From assembly GCF_031010175.1 (NCBI RefSeq), contig NZ_JAUAMB010000009.1, forward strand, positions 87,844 through 151,843: a stretch of 64,000 bases of DNA. Reading direction: 5' to 3'. This document shows positions 26,374-35,494 of this stretch, piece by piece; the first letter of the stretch is position 1; each line of letters starts with the position of its first letter. Both the position numbers and the translations under genes were made by a program. The notes under the pieces are model-generated. The model searched no databases and was not told the DNA's origin. It worked only from the letters and a program-made list of their open reading frames with translations. This stretch comes from Halomonas sp. SpR1 (GTDB taxonomy: Bacteria; Pseudomonadota; Gammaproteobacteria; Pseudomonadales; Halomonadaceae).

Positions 26374-27570
26374 ATGGATCTTAATCCTCGTCGGGTAGCA
26401 CTGTTGGTGGCCGCCAACACGGCGCTGGCGCCCTTTGCTATCGATGCCTACTTGCCCGCCATGGGGGTTATTGCGGAGAGCATCGGGGCCAGTATTCACC
26501 GCACTGAACTTTCCATTAGCGTGTTTTTGTTCGGCTTTGCGCTGGGCCAGCTATGTTTTGGGCCACTTTCGGATCGTATGGGCAGAAAGCCAGTGCTCCT
26601 GGGTGGGCTGATGGTGTTTATGCTGGCAAGCCTTGCCATTACCCTGGTAGACAGTTTGCCCACGCTGCTGGTCTGGCGGTTTATCCAGGCGCTGGGGGGC
26701 GGGGCCTGTGTGGTCAATTCGGCGGCGATTGTGCGCGACTGCTTTAGTGGTCGCGAGGCCGCTAAAGTCATGTCGACCATGGCGATGATTATGATGCTGG
26801 CGCCGCTAGTGGCGCCTACCGTGGGTAGTTTACTGCTGCATATTGCCGGTTGGTGGCTGATCTTTGTGTTCTTGGCCGTCTACGCAGGCTTTTTACTCTG
26901 GCTATTAGGCACCCGCCTGCCTGAAACCCGCGATATGTCGCTGCCTGCTGCCTCTCCGCGCCAGGTAATCCGCAACTACGCCAGTGTACTTAAGCATCGT
27001 GAAGGCATGGGGTATATCTGTGCGGTTGCCGCCTCCTTCGCGGGCCTGTTTGCCTTCGTGACCGCTTCGCCGTTTCTATATCTTGACTATTTTGGCCTCT
27101 CGCCAGCCACCTATCCGCTGGTGTTTGGGGTCAACGTGGTAGTGATTGCGCTGTCTAATCGGGTCAATATTCACCTGTTACGGAAGCGCACCCCCCAGCA
27201 GAATTTGCGTTTAGGTTTGCTGATACAGCTGGTGGCGGCGCTAGGGCTTGTGGCGGTCACCGCCCTGGATATAGCGACGCTAGCGATTGTGGTGCCGTTG
27301 ATTATGCTGTTTACCGGCATGATTGGGCTAATTACGCCCAACGCGATCTCGTCGCTGTTGGATCATTTTGGCCATATCAGCGCCACGGCAACGGCGCTGC
27401 TTGGCGGTATCCAGTTTACCTGTGGGGCGCTGGCCGGTGTGATGGTAGGGCTATTCGAGGTTGAACACCTCTGGCCCATGGTGCTCACCATGCTGGGCGC
27501 TGCGTTACTGGGCAATATCGGCGTACGCAAACTCACCAAGGCGCCCACCGTTGAAGAACAACAGGGATAA
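26374..27570 (+). CDS. Bcr/CflA-family multidrug efflux MFS transporter
   Basis: 398-residue 12-helix MFS drug/proton antiporter of the Bcr/CflA branch. Diagnostic features are the N-terminal APFAIDAYLPAMGVIA and the loop 2-3 motif GPLSDRMGRKPVLLGG; FIQALGGGACVVNSAAIVRDCF is the antiporter motif-C region. Substrate is unknown (bicyclomycin, chloramphenicol or sulfonamides in relatives). AAGGAG precedes the ATG. It is separated from the TauE/SafE gene by 35 bases. Confidence 0.92.
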   Translation: MDLNPRRVALLVAANTALAPFAIDAYLPAMGVIAESIGASIHRTELSISVFLFGFALGQLCFGPLSDRMGRKPVLLGGLMVFMLASLAITLVDSLPTLLVWRFIQALGGGACVVNSAAIVRDCFSGREAAKVMSTMAMIMMLAPLVAPTVGSLLLHIAGWWLIFVFLAVYAGFLLWLLGTRLPETRDMSLPAASPRQVIRNYASVLKHREGMGYICAVAASFAGLFAFVTASPFLYLDYFGLSPATYPLVFGVNVVVIALSNRVNIHLLRKRTPQQNLRLGLLIQLVAALGLVAVTALDIATLAIVVPLIMLFTGMIGLITPNAISSLLDHFGHISATATALLGGIQFTCGALAGVMVGLFEVEHLWPMVLTMLGAALLGNIGVRKLTKAPTVEEQQG

Positions 27571-27605
27571 CTGGCAGGAATGAACCGTAGGGATGAACAG
27601 CACTA

Positions 27606-28337
27606 ATGGATAGCTTGCTGGCCTGGGTCAATATGCCCATGAACACTTGGTTAGCCTGCTCAGGCGTGCTCTTGCTGGGTGCCTTTGTGCAGCGTGCGAC
27701 CGGTTTTGGGTTGGCCGTCATCGGTGCACCGCTCCTGTTGATGCTCGAACCACGATTAGTGCCGGTCATTCTGGTGCTGTTTGGTTTTACCGTCTCGCTT
27801 ATGATGGTGCGCCACTACTGGCACGAGGTGCGCTTGGATGCCATTGGCATGGCGTTAGTAGGGCGTTTGCCCGGCAATGCATTGGGTATTTGGCTGCTGC
27901 TCGCCGCGCCCATGGTGGTGTTAGAAAAGCTGATTGCGGTTATCGTCCTGTTTGCGGTTCTAGTTACTTTGTGCCGCTTTCAACTGCCGGTAAACCGCAT
28001 AACGCTGTTTGGCGCGGGGGTGCTCTCAGGCATTTTCGGCACCGTTGCTGCCATTGGCGGTCCGCCCATCGTGCTGCTGATGCATGGCTTACCTGCTGAC
28101 CGTGTGCGCGGCAACTTAGCCGCCTTTTTCATTCTGACCTCCCTGTTGACCTTTATTACCCTCGCCTTAGCCGACCAGGTTCAGCTCTGGCATTTCCAGG
28201 TCGCGCTTACCTTCCTGCCTGCGGTATTAATGGGTAATGCCTTGGCAGATACCGTCGCCCATCGATTAGACCGCCGTCTACTGCAAGGGGCGTCACTGTC
28301 CCTGTGTACTTTGGCCGCGCTCGGTTTGCTGTTTTAA
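27606..28337 (+). CDS. TauE/SafE-family sulfite/organo-anion exporter
   Basis: 243-residue membrane protein with about eight hydrophobic segments and the TauE/SafE features RATGFGLAVIGAPLLLM near the start and GIFGTVAAIGGPPIVLLMH in the second half. The family moves small sulfonated or carboxylated anions; no substrate is indicated. It is the last gene before the arsenic/phosphate island. Confidence 0.88.
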   Translation: MDSLLAWVNMPMNTWLACSGVLLLGAFVQRATGFGLAVIGAPLLLMLEPRLVPVILVLFGFTVSLMMVRHYWHEVRLDAIGMALVGRLPGNALGIWLLLAAPMVVLEKLIAVIVLFAVLVTLCRFQLPVNRITLFGAGVLSGIFGTVAAIGGPPIVLLMHGLPADRVRGNLAAFFILTSLLTFITLALADQVQLWHFQVALTFLPAVLMGNALADTVAHRLDRRLLQGASLSLCTLAALGLLF

Positions 28338-28380
28338 AAAGCACTGTTCCACGCTTAGAAAAAATCTCCTGTGCTGTGCG

Positions 28381-28398
28381 CTGTCATGAGAATGTCAC
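28381..28398 (+). promoter_or_regulatory. Pho box 1 upstream of pstS
   Basis: CTGTCAT-GAGA-ATGTCAC: the first 7-mer is identical to the PhoB half-site and the second differs only at its first base from the CTGTCAC variant. The four-base spacing of tandem half-sites is canonical. Confidence 0.75.
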
Positions 28399-28470
28399 TG
28401 TTGCTGCGTTAGATTGTATCCCGCGGGGGCAGCAGGCGCTGTTCGGTAATAATTTTTTACTGAGCTTCAG

Positions 28471-28502
28471 TTGTCATCATTTCGTCATCTTTTTGCTACA
28501 AA
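28471..28502 (+). promoter_or_regulatory. Pho box 2 and -10 element of pstS
   Basis: TTGTCAT-CATT-TCGTCAT (28471-28488), a second PhoB-like direct repeat, is followed after eight bases by TACAAA (28497-28502) as a -10 candidate. PhoB-dependent promoters typically replace the -35 with a Pho box in this position. Confidence 0.65.
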
Positions 28503-28595
28503 ATGTTTTGCACAAAGGTTGCGAATTCGTCTTGGGCGAGAAGCTGACATATGAACCGCGAAACTCAATGCGTTGAACGGAATTTGGAGAGAAAC

Positions 28596-29588
28596 ATGAA
28601 AAAACATCTTATGTTCGGTGCAGTTCTTGCCGGCTCGTTTGTAGCTCAGAACGCTGTTGCCGTTGATACTGTTCAGGTTGATGGTTCAAGTACCGTCTTT
28701 CCGGTTTCCGAGGCAATGGCAGAAGAGTTCGGTAATGCCAATCGCGGTGAAATCCGAGTAACCGTTGGTTTGTCCGGTACTGGTGGTGGTTTTAAGAAAT
28801 TCTGTCGTGGTGAAACCGATATTACCGGTGCTTCACGTCCAATCCGTCCGGAAGAGCTTGAACTCTGCAAGGAAAATGGTATCGAGTTTATCGAGCTGCC
28901 TGTAGCCATGGATGCTCTAAGCGTTGTTGTTAGCCCGCAAAATGATTGGGTGGATCATCTTACTGTAGAAGAGTTGCAGAAAATGTGGGAGCCAGAAGCT
29001 CAAGGTGTCATTACCAACTGGAACCAAGTTCGTGAAGGCTTCCCTGACCGCCCGCTGAATCTGTTTGGTGCGGGTACCGATTCGGGCACCTATGACTACT
29101 TCACGACTGCCATTGTAGGTGAAGAGCATTCAAGCCGCGGCGATTTTACGGCCAGCGAAGACGACAACGTACTGGTGATGGGCGTTGCTAACGACCATAA
29201 TGCGTTGGGCTTTTTCGGTCTGGCTTACTTCCTGGAAAACCAGGATAAACTGAAAGCCGTGCCTATCTCTTGGAAAGGCGGCGAGCCGGTTGAGCCGACT
29301 AAGGAAACGGCTGGTGATGGAGAGTACCAGCCGCTGACGCGTCCGCTTTACTACTACGCCAACAAAGCTTCAGTAGAAGAGAAGGAACACGTTGAAAAGT
29401 TTGCGGAGTTCCTATTCCAGGAAGAAAACGGTGACCTGGTCAGTGAAGTTGGTTACGTGCCTTTAGGCGAGCGAGTACGCGAAGCTGCGCTACGTGTATT
29501 GGCTGACCGCGAAGTTGGTACTGCCTACCAGGGTTCTGAAGTGGGCGTCGATGTGGTTGAAACGCTCGAGCGTGAGAAGCACTACTAA
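28596..29588 (+). CDS. pstS: Phosphate ABC transporter periplasmic binding protein
   Basis: 330-residue PstS. Signal peptide [22 protein letters not shown], then mature [19 protein letters not shown]. Phosphate-contact loops are visible: [33 protein letters not shown] and [19 protein letters not shown] precedes the ATG at 28596, and this start keeps the signal peptide at the N-terminus. Two Pho-box-like sites lie upstream. It is first in pstSCAB. High-affinity Pst uptake, which discriminates phosphate from arsenate, fits the arsenic genes that follow. Confidence 0.95.
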   Translation: MKKHLMFGAVLAGSFVAQNAVAVDTVQVDGSSTVFPVSEAMAEEFGNANRGEIRVTVGLSGTGGGFKKFCRGETDITGASRPIRPEELELCKENGIEFIELPVAMDALSVVVSPQNDWVDHLTVEELQKMWEPEAQGVITNWNQVREGFPDRPLNLFGAGTDSGTYDYFTTAIVGEEHSSRGDFTASEDDNVLVMGVANDHNALGFFGLAYFLENQDKLKAVPISWKGGEPVEPTKETAGDGEYQPLTRPLYYYANKASVEEKEHVEKFAEFLFQEENGDLVSEVGYVPLGERVREAALRVLADREVGTAYQGSEVGVDVVETLEREKHY

Positions 29589-29629
29589 GAGCACTCCTTT
29601 CCAGAAAAGGTGAGCCCTTTGTAAACCCG

Positions 29630-29655
29630 GAGCGGAAGCATAAAAGCTTCCGCTC
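29630..29655 (+). promoter_or_regulatory. Intercistronic hairpin between pstS and pstC
   Basis: Perfect 10-bp stem GAGCGGAAGC/GCTTCCGCTC with a six-base loop and no T-run. Such hairpins after a binding-protein gene commonly protect the upstream message and give more PstS than membrane subunits; this is inference by analogy. Confidence 0.7.
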
Positions 29656-29704
29656 TGGTTATGATAGAAAGATATTCTTTAAACAAAGTAGGCGTAAAAG
29701 ACCA

Positions 29705-30646
29705 ATGGCTACTCCAAGTTCACGGCGCCTTGAGACGTCCAAGGTTCAGGTTTCGACGCATTTTTTGCGTAAGCGTGAAATGATTAATCAAGTAGCACGT
29801 TATGTATTGATGCTGGCGGCGATTATCTCTGTTTTGGTCACCATCGGTATCGTTTATGTATTACTAAGCGAAGCGCTGGTGTTTTTTGAACAAGTATCAG
29901 TATGGGAGTTTGTTTCCAGCACTAGCTGGACGCCGATGTTCTCCAGGCCGACTTTCGGTATCTGGCCGCTGTTGTCAGGCACCATTGTGGTGTCGGGTAT
30001 CGCTTTGGCCGTATCCATCCCCTTCGGTCTCATACTCTCAGTCTACCTAAGTGAATATGCAAATCCGAAAGTGCGGGAAACCGTCAAGCCGATATTGGAG
30101 CTGTTGGAAGGCGTGCCTACCGTCGTTTACGGCTATTTTGCTTTGCTAGTTGTTACCCCACTGTTGCAGACTTTTTTACCTGGTTTGCCAGGTTTCAACA
30201 TGCTGGCGCCGGGGCTGGTGATGGGTATTATGATTCTGCCTTACACTACGTCTCTTAGCGAAGACGCTATGCGTGCAGTTCCTAACAGTATGCGTGAAGG
30301 TGCTTATGCATTGGGATACAGCCGTTTTCATACGGCTACTAAAGTTGTTATCCCTGCCGCAATGTCGGGTATTACGGCTGCCTTTATTTTAGCGATGTCT
30401 CGGGCTGTAGGAGAGACGATGGTCGTTGCTATTGCCGCAGGCCAGATGCCTAATTTCACCTTCAATCCTATGGAGGGTGCGGCCACTATTACTACCTTCA
30501 TTGTGCAGGTTAGCCTGGGCGATGTCAGCCACGGCTCAATCGCTTATCTATCTATTTTTGCTGCTGGAATGGTGCTGTTCTTGTTGACACTGATATTCAA
30601 CCTGATTGGTTTTTATCTGCGCAAACGCTATCGCCAGGCTTATTGA
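29705..30646 (+). CDS. pstC: Phosphate ABC transporter permease PstC
   Basis: 313-residue inner-membrane permease with about six transmembrane helices. The conserved GIWPLLSGTIVVSGIAL, LELLEGVPTVVYGYFAL and the cytoplasmic EAA-type loop (MREGAYALGYSRFHTATKVVIPAAMSGI) define the Pst branch. The downstream pstA starts seven bases after the stop. Base composition falls visibly below that of the flanking housekeeping genes. Confidence 0.94.
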   Translation: MATPSSRRLETSKVQVSTHFLRKREMINQVARYVLMLAAIISVLVTIGIVYVLLSEALVFFEQVSVWEFVSSTSWTPMFSRPTFGIWPLLSGTIVVSGIALAVSIPFGLILSVYLSEYANPKVRETVKPILELLEGVPTVVYGYFALLVVTPLLQTFLPGLPGFNMLAPGLVMGIMILPYTTSLSEDAMRAVPNSMREGAYALGYSRFHTATKVVIPAAMSGITAAFILAMSRAVGETMVVAIAAGQMPNFTFNPMEGAATITTFIVQVSLGDVSHGSIAYLSIFAAGMVLFLLTLIFNLIGFYLRKRYRQAY

Positions 30647-30653
30647 GGTGACT

Positions 30654-31583
30654 ATGAAGACACTGTCTGAGAACATCAAAAGCGGTATTGACTACGCTTC
30701 ATTATCTCGGAAAAACCGTTCCCGGGACATTATTTTTGCGTCGCTGGGTATCATCGTACTGTTTATTGCGATAACGACATTAGTAGCATTGTTTCTAGAC
30801 TTGGCAGTCAGGGGGGCTCCGCGCTTGACGGATCCTGATTTCTACACGTCATTCCCATCGAGAAGGCCTCTGGATGCAGGTATTCTTTCCGCCTGGGTCG
30901 GCACGATTATGGTCATGCTTGTCACTGCCGTGATAGCTGTCCCGCTTGGGATTGCCGCTGGGCTGTATCTGGAAGAATATGCGGGTAAGAATTGGCTTAC
31001 TGACGTTATTGAAGTCAACGTATCTAACTTGGCTGGTGTTCCTTCTATTGTCTATGGCCTCCTTGCGCTTGGCCTTTTTGTACAGACTTTCGGGATGGGC
31101 GAGACAGTATTGGTGGCGGGCCTGGTTCTGTCGCTATTGATTTTGCCGATTATCATTGTTTCGACTCGAGAGGCGATACGTTCAATTCCAAACGAGTTAC
31201 GTGAGGCGGCTTATGGCCTAGGGGCCAACCAATGGCAGACCATGGCAATGTATATTATTCCTGCAGCCAAACCAGGTATTATAACTGGTGCAATTGTGGG
31301 ACTTTCTAGAGCGATTGGTGAAACTGCTCCAATCATTACCATTGGTGCCTTGTCTTTCATCGCCTTCTTACCGCAGTCGCCAGTCAGCGGTGATTTCCCA
31401 TTCATTAGCTTTGAGTGGCTGAATAGTGGGTTTACAGTCATGCCCATACAGATGTTTGGCTGGGTATCCCGTCCCCAGGCAGATTTCCAAATTACAGCGG
31501 CAGCCGCGGGTGTTGTTCTAATTGTTATGACACTAATGATGAATGCTTTGGCAATTTACATACGCTATCGTGCTCGTAAATAA
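30654..31583 (+). CDS. pstA: Phosphate ABC transporter permease PstA
   Basis: 309-residue permease partner of PstC. It has the hydrophobic N-terminal segment after KNRSRDIIFAS, VSNLAGVPSIVYGLLALG and the EAA loop LREAAYGLGANQWQTMAMYIIPAAKPGI. The ATG at 30654 follows TTGAGGTG closely behind the pstC stop; a longer in-frame start inside pstC is rejected. PstC and PstA form the channel energised by PstB. Confidence 0.94.
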   Translation: MKTLSENIKSGIDYASLSRKNRSRDIIFASLGIIVLFIAITTLVALFLDLAVRGAPRLTDPDFYTSFPSRRPLDAGILSAWVGTIMVMLVTAVIAVPLGIAAGLYLEEYAGKNWLTDVIEVNVSNLAGVPSIVYGLLALGLFVQTFGMGETVLVAGLVLSLLILPIIIVSTREAIRSIPNELREAAYGLGANQWQTMAMYIIPAAKPGIITGAIVGLSRAIGETAPIITIGALSFIAFLPQSPVSGDFPFISFEWLNSGFTVMPIQMFGWVSRPQADFQITAAAAGVVLIVMTLMMNALAIYIRYRARK

Positions 31584-31636
31584 GTTGGCATTTTGCATGG
31601 TATAAGAAGTAACCAAACTTCCTAATGGTGTGAGAT

Positions 31637-32503
31637 ATGAGTATGAATGGTATGTCGAAATTCCAGACGACTGTGCAAGATGATTCAGAAAAGCCAATGC
31701 GTAAGGCTAGTGAGCATCTCGATCATTGGTACCTGGAGCCTGATAGCCCCACTCGGGCTCGAGTCTCTAATTTGAAATTCTGGTACGGCGACGGTACGCA
31801 GGCGATAGACGATGTCAGCATGCCTTTAATTGATAAAAAAGTTACAGCGCTGATAGGGCCGTCAGGCTGTGGGAAGAGTACATTTTTACGCTGCTTTAAC
31901 CGCATGCATGATTTATATCCGGGCGTGAGGTATTCTGGTGAGATTAATTTATTACCAGAAGATGAGGATCTGATCAACCTTGATCCGAATATTGTTCGAA
32001 TGAGAGTGGGTATGGTCTTCCAGAAACCTAACCCTTTTCCAAAATCGATTTATGAGAATGTGATAGCAGGTTTGAGAATTCGTGGCATTACTAAACGTTC
32101 ATTATTAGATGAAATTGTAGAAGATTCACTCAGTAAAGCAGCATTGTGGGATGAAGTAAAAGATCGACTGCATCAGCCAGCGCTAAGTATGTCGGGTGGG
32201 CAGCAGCAACGTTTATGTATTGCTCGTGCTTTGGCTGTTGAGCCAGAAATTTTACTTCTAGATGAACCTACTTCTGCTCTTGACCCTATTGCGACAGCAA
32301 AAGTGGAAGACTTGATTAATAAACTCGCAGGTGATGTAACAGTATTGATAGTTACGCACAATATGCAGCAGGCTGCTCGTATTTCTGACTACACGGCTTA
32401 TATGTATTTAGGAAAATTGATTGAATACAATAAGACTAATGATTTATTTACTGCTCCTAGGTGTCAGCGAACTGAAGATTATATAACTGGAAGATTTGGT
32501 TAA
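31637..32503 (+). CDS. pstB: Phosphate ABC transporter ATP-binding protein
   Basis: 288-residue ATPase: Walker [14 protein letters not shown]-loop [15 protein letters not shown] (diagnostic of PstB), signature [17 protein letters not shown], Walker [15 protein letters not shown] and the H-loop VTHNMQQA. The C-terminal DYITGRFG is typical. The gene is distinctly AT-richer than upstream chromosome. No phoU follows, although pstB-phoU is the usual order. Confidence 0.95.
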   Translation: MSMNGMSKFQTTVQDDSEKPMRKASEHLDHWYLEPDSPTRARVSNLKFWYGDGTQAIDDVSMPLIDKKVTALIGPSGCGKSTFLRCFNRMHDLYPGVRYSGEINLLPEDEDLINLDPNIVRMRVGMVFQKPNPFPKSIYENVIAGLRIRGITKRSLLDEIVEDSLSKAALWDEVKDRLHQPALSMSGGQQQRLCIARALAVEPEILLLDEPTSALDPIATAKVEDLINKLAGDVTVLIVTHNMQQAARISDYTAYMYLGKLIEYNKTNDLFTAPRCQRTEDYITGRFG

Positions 32504-32534
32504 TTTATTTTTAATTAATTTAAAATATATATTT

Positions 32535-32558
32535 AACCCCTTTTTAAGGGGTTTTTTT
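32535..32558 (+). terminator. Intrinsic terminator of pstSCAB
   Basis: AACCCCTT/AAGGGGTT stem with a TTT loop (32535-32553), followed by an uninterrupted T-run, 32 bases after the pstB stop. Confidence 0.9.
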
Positions 32559-32796
32559 ATTTATGAACTTATAGAAATTTTATAGAAATAGTATATTTTT
32601 AATATCCGAATGGTTTTTGGATAGAGTCTATTGTTCCGCTCTGCAGGAGCGAGTATTAAATTTTAAGTATAATATATTTTTATGGAATATGAATATTTCT
32701 ATAATTGATAACATATTATGTCAGCAAGCTTGAGTTGCAAGAAGATTGTGTAGAAAATGGCATTTATATGAAAAAACATATATGAGCCATTTCTTT
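32559..32796. other. AT-rich intergenic region before arsC
   Basis: About 240 bases, very AT-rich, with no convincing gene. TAGAAATA at 32583-32590 and ATATTTCTA at 32693-32701 resemble half of the operator motif found around arsR (37109-37192), so this may be the regulated promoter region of the arsC-GAPDH-arsJ operon. No unique -35/-10 pair can be chosen. Confidence 0.45.
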
Positions 32797-33225
32797 ATGC
32801 CCACAAAGAAAAAAGTCCTGTTCCTTTGCAGTGCAAATTCAGCCCGCTCGCTAATGGGGGAAGCGATACTGAGGCATCTTTCGGCGGATCAGTTCGAAGT
32901 ATTTAGTGCTGGAAAGGAGCCTGACCGACCACAGGCACTGGCGCTTCAAGCGTTGGAAGCACACGGCGTAAATACAAGCGGCTTAGCAAGTAAGTCGATA
33001 GAAGCTCTCGCAGAGCATTATTTCGATACCGTTTTTATTTTATGTGAAAAAGCTTTACAGGCTTGCCACCACTGGAAAGGTGGTTGTGGACAGCTATTTT
33101 ACTGGGATATTTCTGACCCTCGTTTACATGGACAGCTAGACGCCTATGAACATACATTCAACGATATCTATCAACGTCTATCGCTATGGTTATTGATTGA
33201 GGCAAGGGACGACATTCGTCGATAA
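32797..33225 (+). CDS. arsC: Arsenate reductase, LMW-phosphatase family
   Basis: ~142-residue arsenate reductase of the low-molecular-weight tyrosine phosphatase fold. The P-loop FLCSANSARSLMGE gives the C-x5-R nucleophile site, and FILCEKA and FYWDISDPR (catalytic Asp) are conserved. It reduces As(V) to As(III). The start is either MPTKKK (32797) or an ATG 15 bases earlier; earlier extensions look non-coding. It begins an operon with GAPDH, arsJ and an MFS gene. A second member of this family is at 53767. Confidence 0.9.
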   Translation: MPTKKKVLFLCSANSARSLMGEAILRHLSADQFEVFSAGKEPDRPQALALQALEAHGVNTSGLASKSIEALAEHYFDTVFILCEKALQACHHWKGGCGQLFYWDISDPRLHGQLDAYEHTFNDIYQRLSLWLLIEARDDIRR

Positions 33226-33246
33226 TTCACCTAGGAGCTAAAAAAT

Positions 33247-34278
33247 ATGACACTACGTATCGGTATCAACGGTTTTGGACGTATTGGACGCTTGGCCCTG
33301 CGCAGCTTGTGGACGCAGGTAGAATCGGGTGCGGTAGAACTGACGCGCATTAATGACCCGGGTGGCGATGCGGCCACCTTTGCCCACTTGTTGGAGTTTG
33401 ACTCGGTGCACGGGCACTGGGCGCCAGGGAAGGGCATCTCGTCAACGGATAGCGCCATAGAACTCGACGGCAAATCTGTCTCCTTTAGCGCCAACAAAGC
33501 TATTGCCGATAGCGACTGGTCGAACTGCGATATTGTCATTGAGTGCTCGGGCGTAATGAAAACCACCGATAAGCTCCAGGCGTATCTTGATCAAGGCGTT
33601 GGTCGTGTGGTGGTAAGTGCGCCTATGAAAGAGGCGAGCGTGCTCAATGTCGTGGTGGGGGTGAACGATTATCTGTATGACCCTGCTCAGCACAAGATCG
33701 TGACCGCAGCTAGCTGCACCACCAACTGCCTGGCACCCGTGGTCAAAGTCATTCAGGAAACGTTTGGTATTCGCCATGGCTCGATGACCACCGTGCATGA
33801 CATCACCAATACCCAAACGATTCTCGACGCGCCGCATAAAGACCTGCGCCGCGCCCGAGCTTGCGGTATGAGCTTGATTCCCACCACGACCGGTTCGGCC
33901 AAAGCGATTACCGCCATTTTCCCCGAGCTGGAAGGCAAGCTTAACGGCCATGCGATTCGTGTGCCGCTGGCTAATGCGTCGCTTACCGATATGGTCTTCG
34001 AGCTTGAACGCGAAGTGAGCGTCGACGAGGTCAATCAGGCGCTGAAAGCCGCCGCCGATGGCCCGCTGGCAGGCATTTTGGGCTACGAAGAACGCCCGCT
34101 GGTGTCTATCGATTACCGCACCGATCCGCGCAGCTCGATTATCGATGCACTCTCCACCATGGTGATCAACGGCACCCAGCTGAAACTCTACGCCTGGTAC
34201 GACAATGAGTGGGGCTATGCCAACCGCACCGCCGAGCTGGCCCTTATGGTCGGGCGTGAGCAGGTGGGACGTGGCTGA
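33247..34278 (+). CDS. ArsJ-associated glyceraldehyde-3-phosphate dehydrogenase
   Basis: 343-residue GAPDH: NAD-binding [17 protein letters not shown], catalytic [11 protein letters not shown] and the phosphate-site region [23 protein letters not shown]. In arsJ operons this enzyme uses arsenate instead of phosphate to form 1-arseno-3-phosphoglycerate, the ArsJ substrate (established pathway). TAGGAG precedes the ATG. The stop overlaps the arsJ start, coupling the two. The same protein family also serves in glycolysis, so the arsenic role rests on the neighbourhood. Confidence 0.93.
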   Translation: MTLRIGINGFGRIGRLALRSLWTQVESGAVELTRINDPGGDAATFAHLLEFDSVHGHWAPGKGISSTDSAIELDGKSVSFSANKAIADSDWSNCDIVIECSGVMKTTDKLQAYLDQGVGRVVVSAPMKEASVLNVVVGVNDYLYDPAQHKIVTAASCTTNCLAPVVKVIQETFGIRHGSMTTVHDITNTQTILDAPHKDLRRARACGMSLIPTTTGSAKAITAIFPELEGKLNGHAIRVPLANASLTDMVFELEREVSVDEVNQALKAAADGPLAGILGYEERPLVSIDYRTDPRSSIIDALSTMVINGTQLKLYAWYDNEWGYANRTAELALMVGREQVGRG

Positions 34279-35494
34279 TTCAATGCTGACACGGGTAAAG
34301 GCGCTACCTTTCGAGGTGCGCCAATACATGCTGATTACCGGTAACTACTGGGCGTTCACGATTACCGATGGCGCGCTGCGCATGCTGGTGGTGATGCACT
34401 TCCACCAATTGGGCTACTCGCCGTTGGCCATTGCCATGCTGTTTCTATTTTATGAAGCCTTTGGCGTAGTGACTAACCTGGTAGGCGGCTGGTTGGGGGC
34501 GCGCTTGGGGCTCAATCGCACTATGAATGTGGGGCTAGGGCTGCAAATTATTGCCCTTGCCATGCTGATGGTACCCGCTAGCCTGTTGACCGTTGTTTGG
34601 GTGATGGCCGCACAAGCGATTTCGGGTATTGCTAAAGACCTCAACAAAATGAGCGCTAAAAGCGCCGTTAAGGTGTTGGTTCCAAAAGAGAGCGCCAACG
34701 CCAATAGCTCACTCTACCGCTGGGTGGCGATGTTGACCGGCTCTAAAAACGCGCTAAAAGGGCTGGGCTTTTTTGTCGGCGGGCTGCTGCTCACCTTGAT
34801 TGGCTTCCAGGCCGCTGTGTTTGTTATGGCGGTGATGCTGGGCGGCGTGTTACTGCTTTCGCTGCTGAGGCTCAAGGCGGATTTAGGTCGGCAAAAAGTA
34901 AAGCCGAAGTTCTCCGAAATCTTCTCAAAATCACCCGCGATTAACGTACTCTCTGCGGCGCGCTTCTGTCTATTTTCGGCGCGGGATGTGTGGTTTGTCG
35001 TAGCACTGCCAGTGTTTTTATACGATCAGCACGGCTGGACTCACTGGACAGTGGGTGGGCTGCTGGCGGTGTGGGTGATTGGCTATGGTGGGGTGCAAAC
35101 CCAGGCGCCTAAATTAACCCGGCTAATCAAAGGCGATGCCCGGGCGCTGACCGCTGGCTGGGCGGCGGCACTGGCAGTGCTGGCAATCGTGTTGGCGATG
35201 CTGCCCTTGGCCCAAGTCGGCTGGTTAGTCGTCGGCTTGCTCGCCTTTGGGGTGCTGTTTGCGATTAACTCCAGCTGGCACAGCTATTTGATTGTGCATT
35301 ATGCCCGCGCCGACGGCGTCTCCATGGATGTCGGCTTTTACTATATGGCCAATGCCATGGGGCGTTTAGTGGGCACGCTACTGTCGGGCTGGCTATATAT
35401 GGCCTACGGGCTAAGCGCCTGCCTTTGGGTATCGGCAGCCTTGGTGGCGGCTAGCGCATTGATGGCGCTAGCGTTGCCTAGACAAGTCGCATGA
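34271..35494 (+). CDS. arsJ: Organoarsenical efflux MFS permease ArsJ
   Basis: ~407-residue MFS-type protein with 10-12 helices and the ArsJ N-terminus ([26 protein letters not shown] split over adjacent segments, then [19 protein letters not shown]). It exports 1-arseno-3-phosphoglycerate, which then hydrolyses outside and yields net arsenate removal. The start is a GTG at 34271 overlapping the GAPDH stop by eight bases; an ATG at 34283 is the alternative. It overlaps the next gene by ATGA. Confidence 0.92.
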   Translation: MADSMLTRVKALPFEVRQYMLITGNYWAFTITDGALRMLVVMHFHQLGYSPLAIAMLFLFYEAFGVVTNLVGGWLGARLGLNRTMNVGLGLQIIALAMLMVPASLLTVVWVMAAQAISGIAKDLNKMSAKSAVKVLVPKESANANSSLYRWVAMLTGSKNALKGLGFFVGGLLLTLIGFQAAVFVMAVMLGGVLLLSLLRLKADLGRQKVKPKFSEIFSKSPAINVLSAARFCLFSARDVWFVVALPVFLYDQHGWTHWTVGGLLAVWVIGYGGVQTQAPKLTRLIKGDARALTAGWAAALAVLAIVLAMLPLAQVGWLVVGLLAFGVLFAINSSWHSYLIVHYARADGVSMDVGFYYMANAMGRLVGTLLSGWLYMAYGLSACLWVSAALVAASALMALALPRQVA

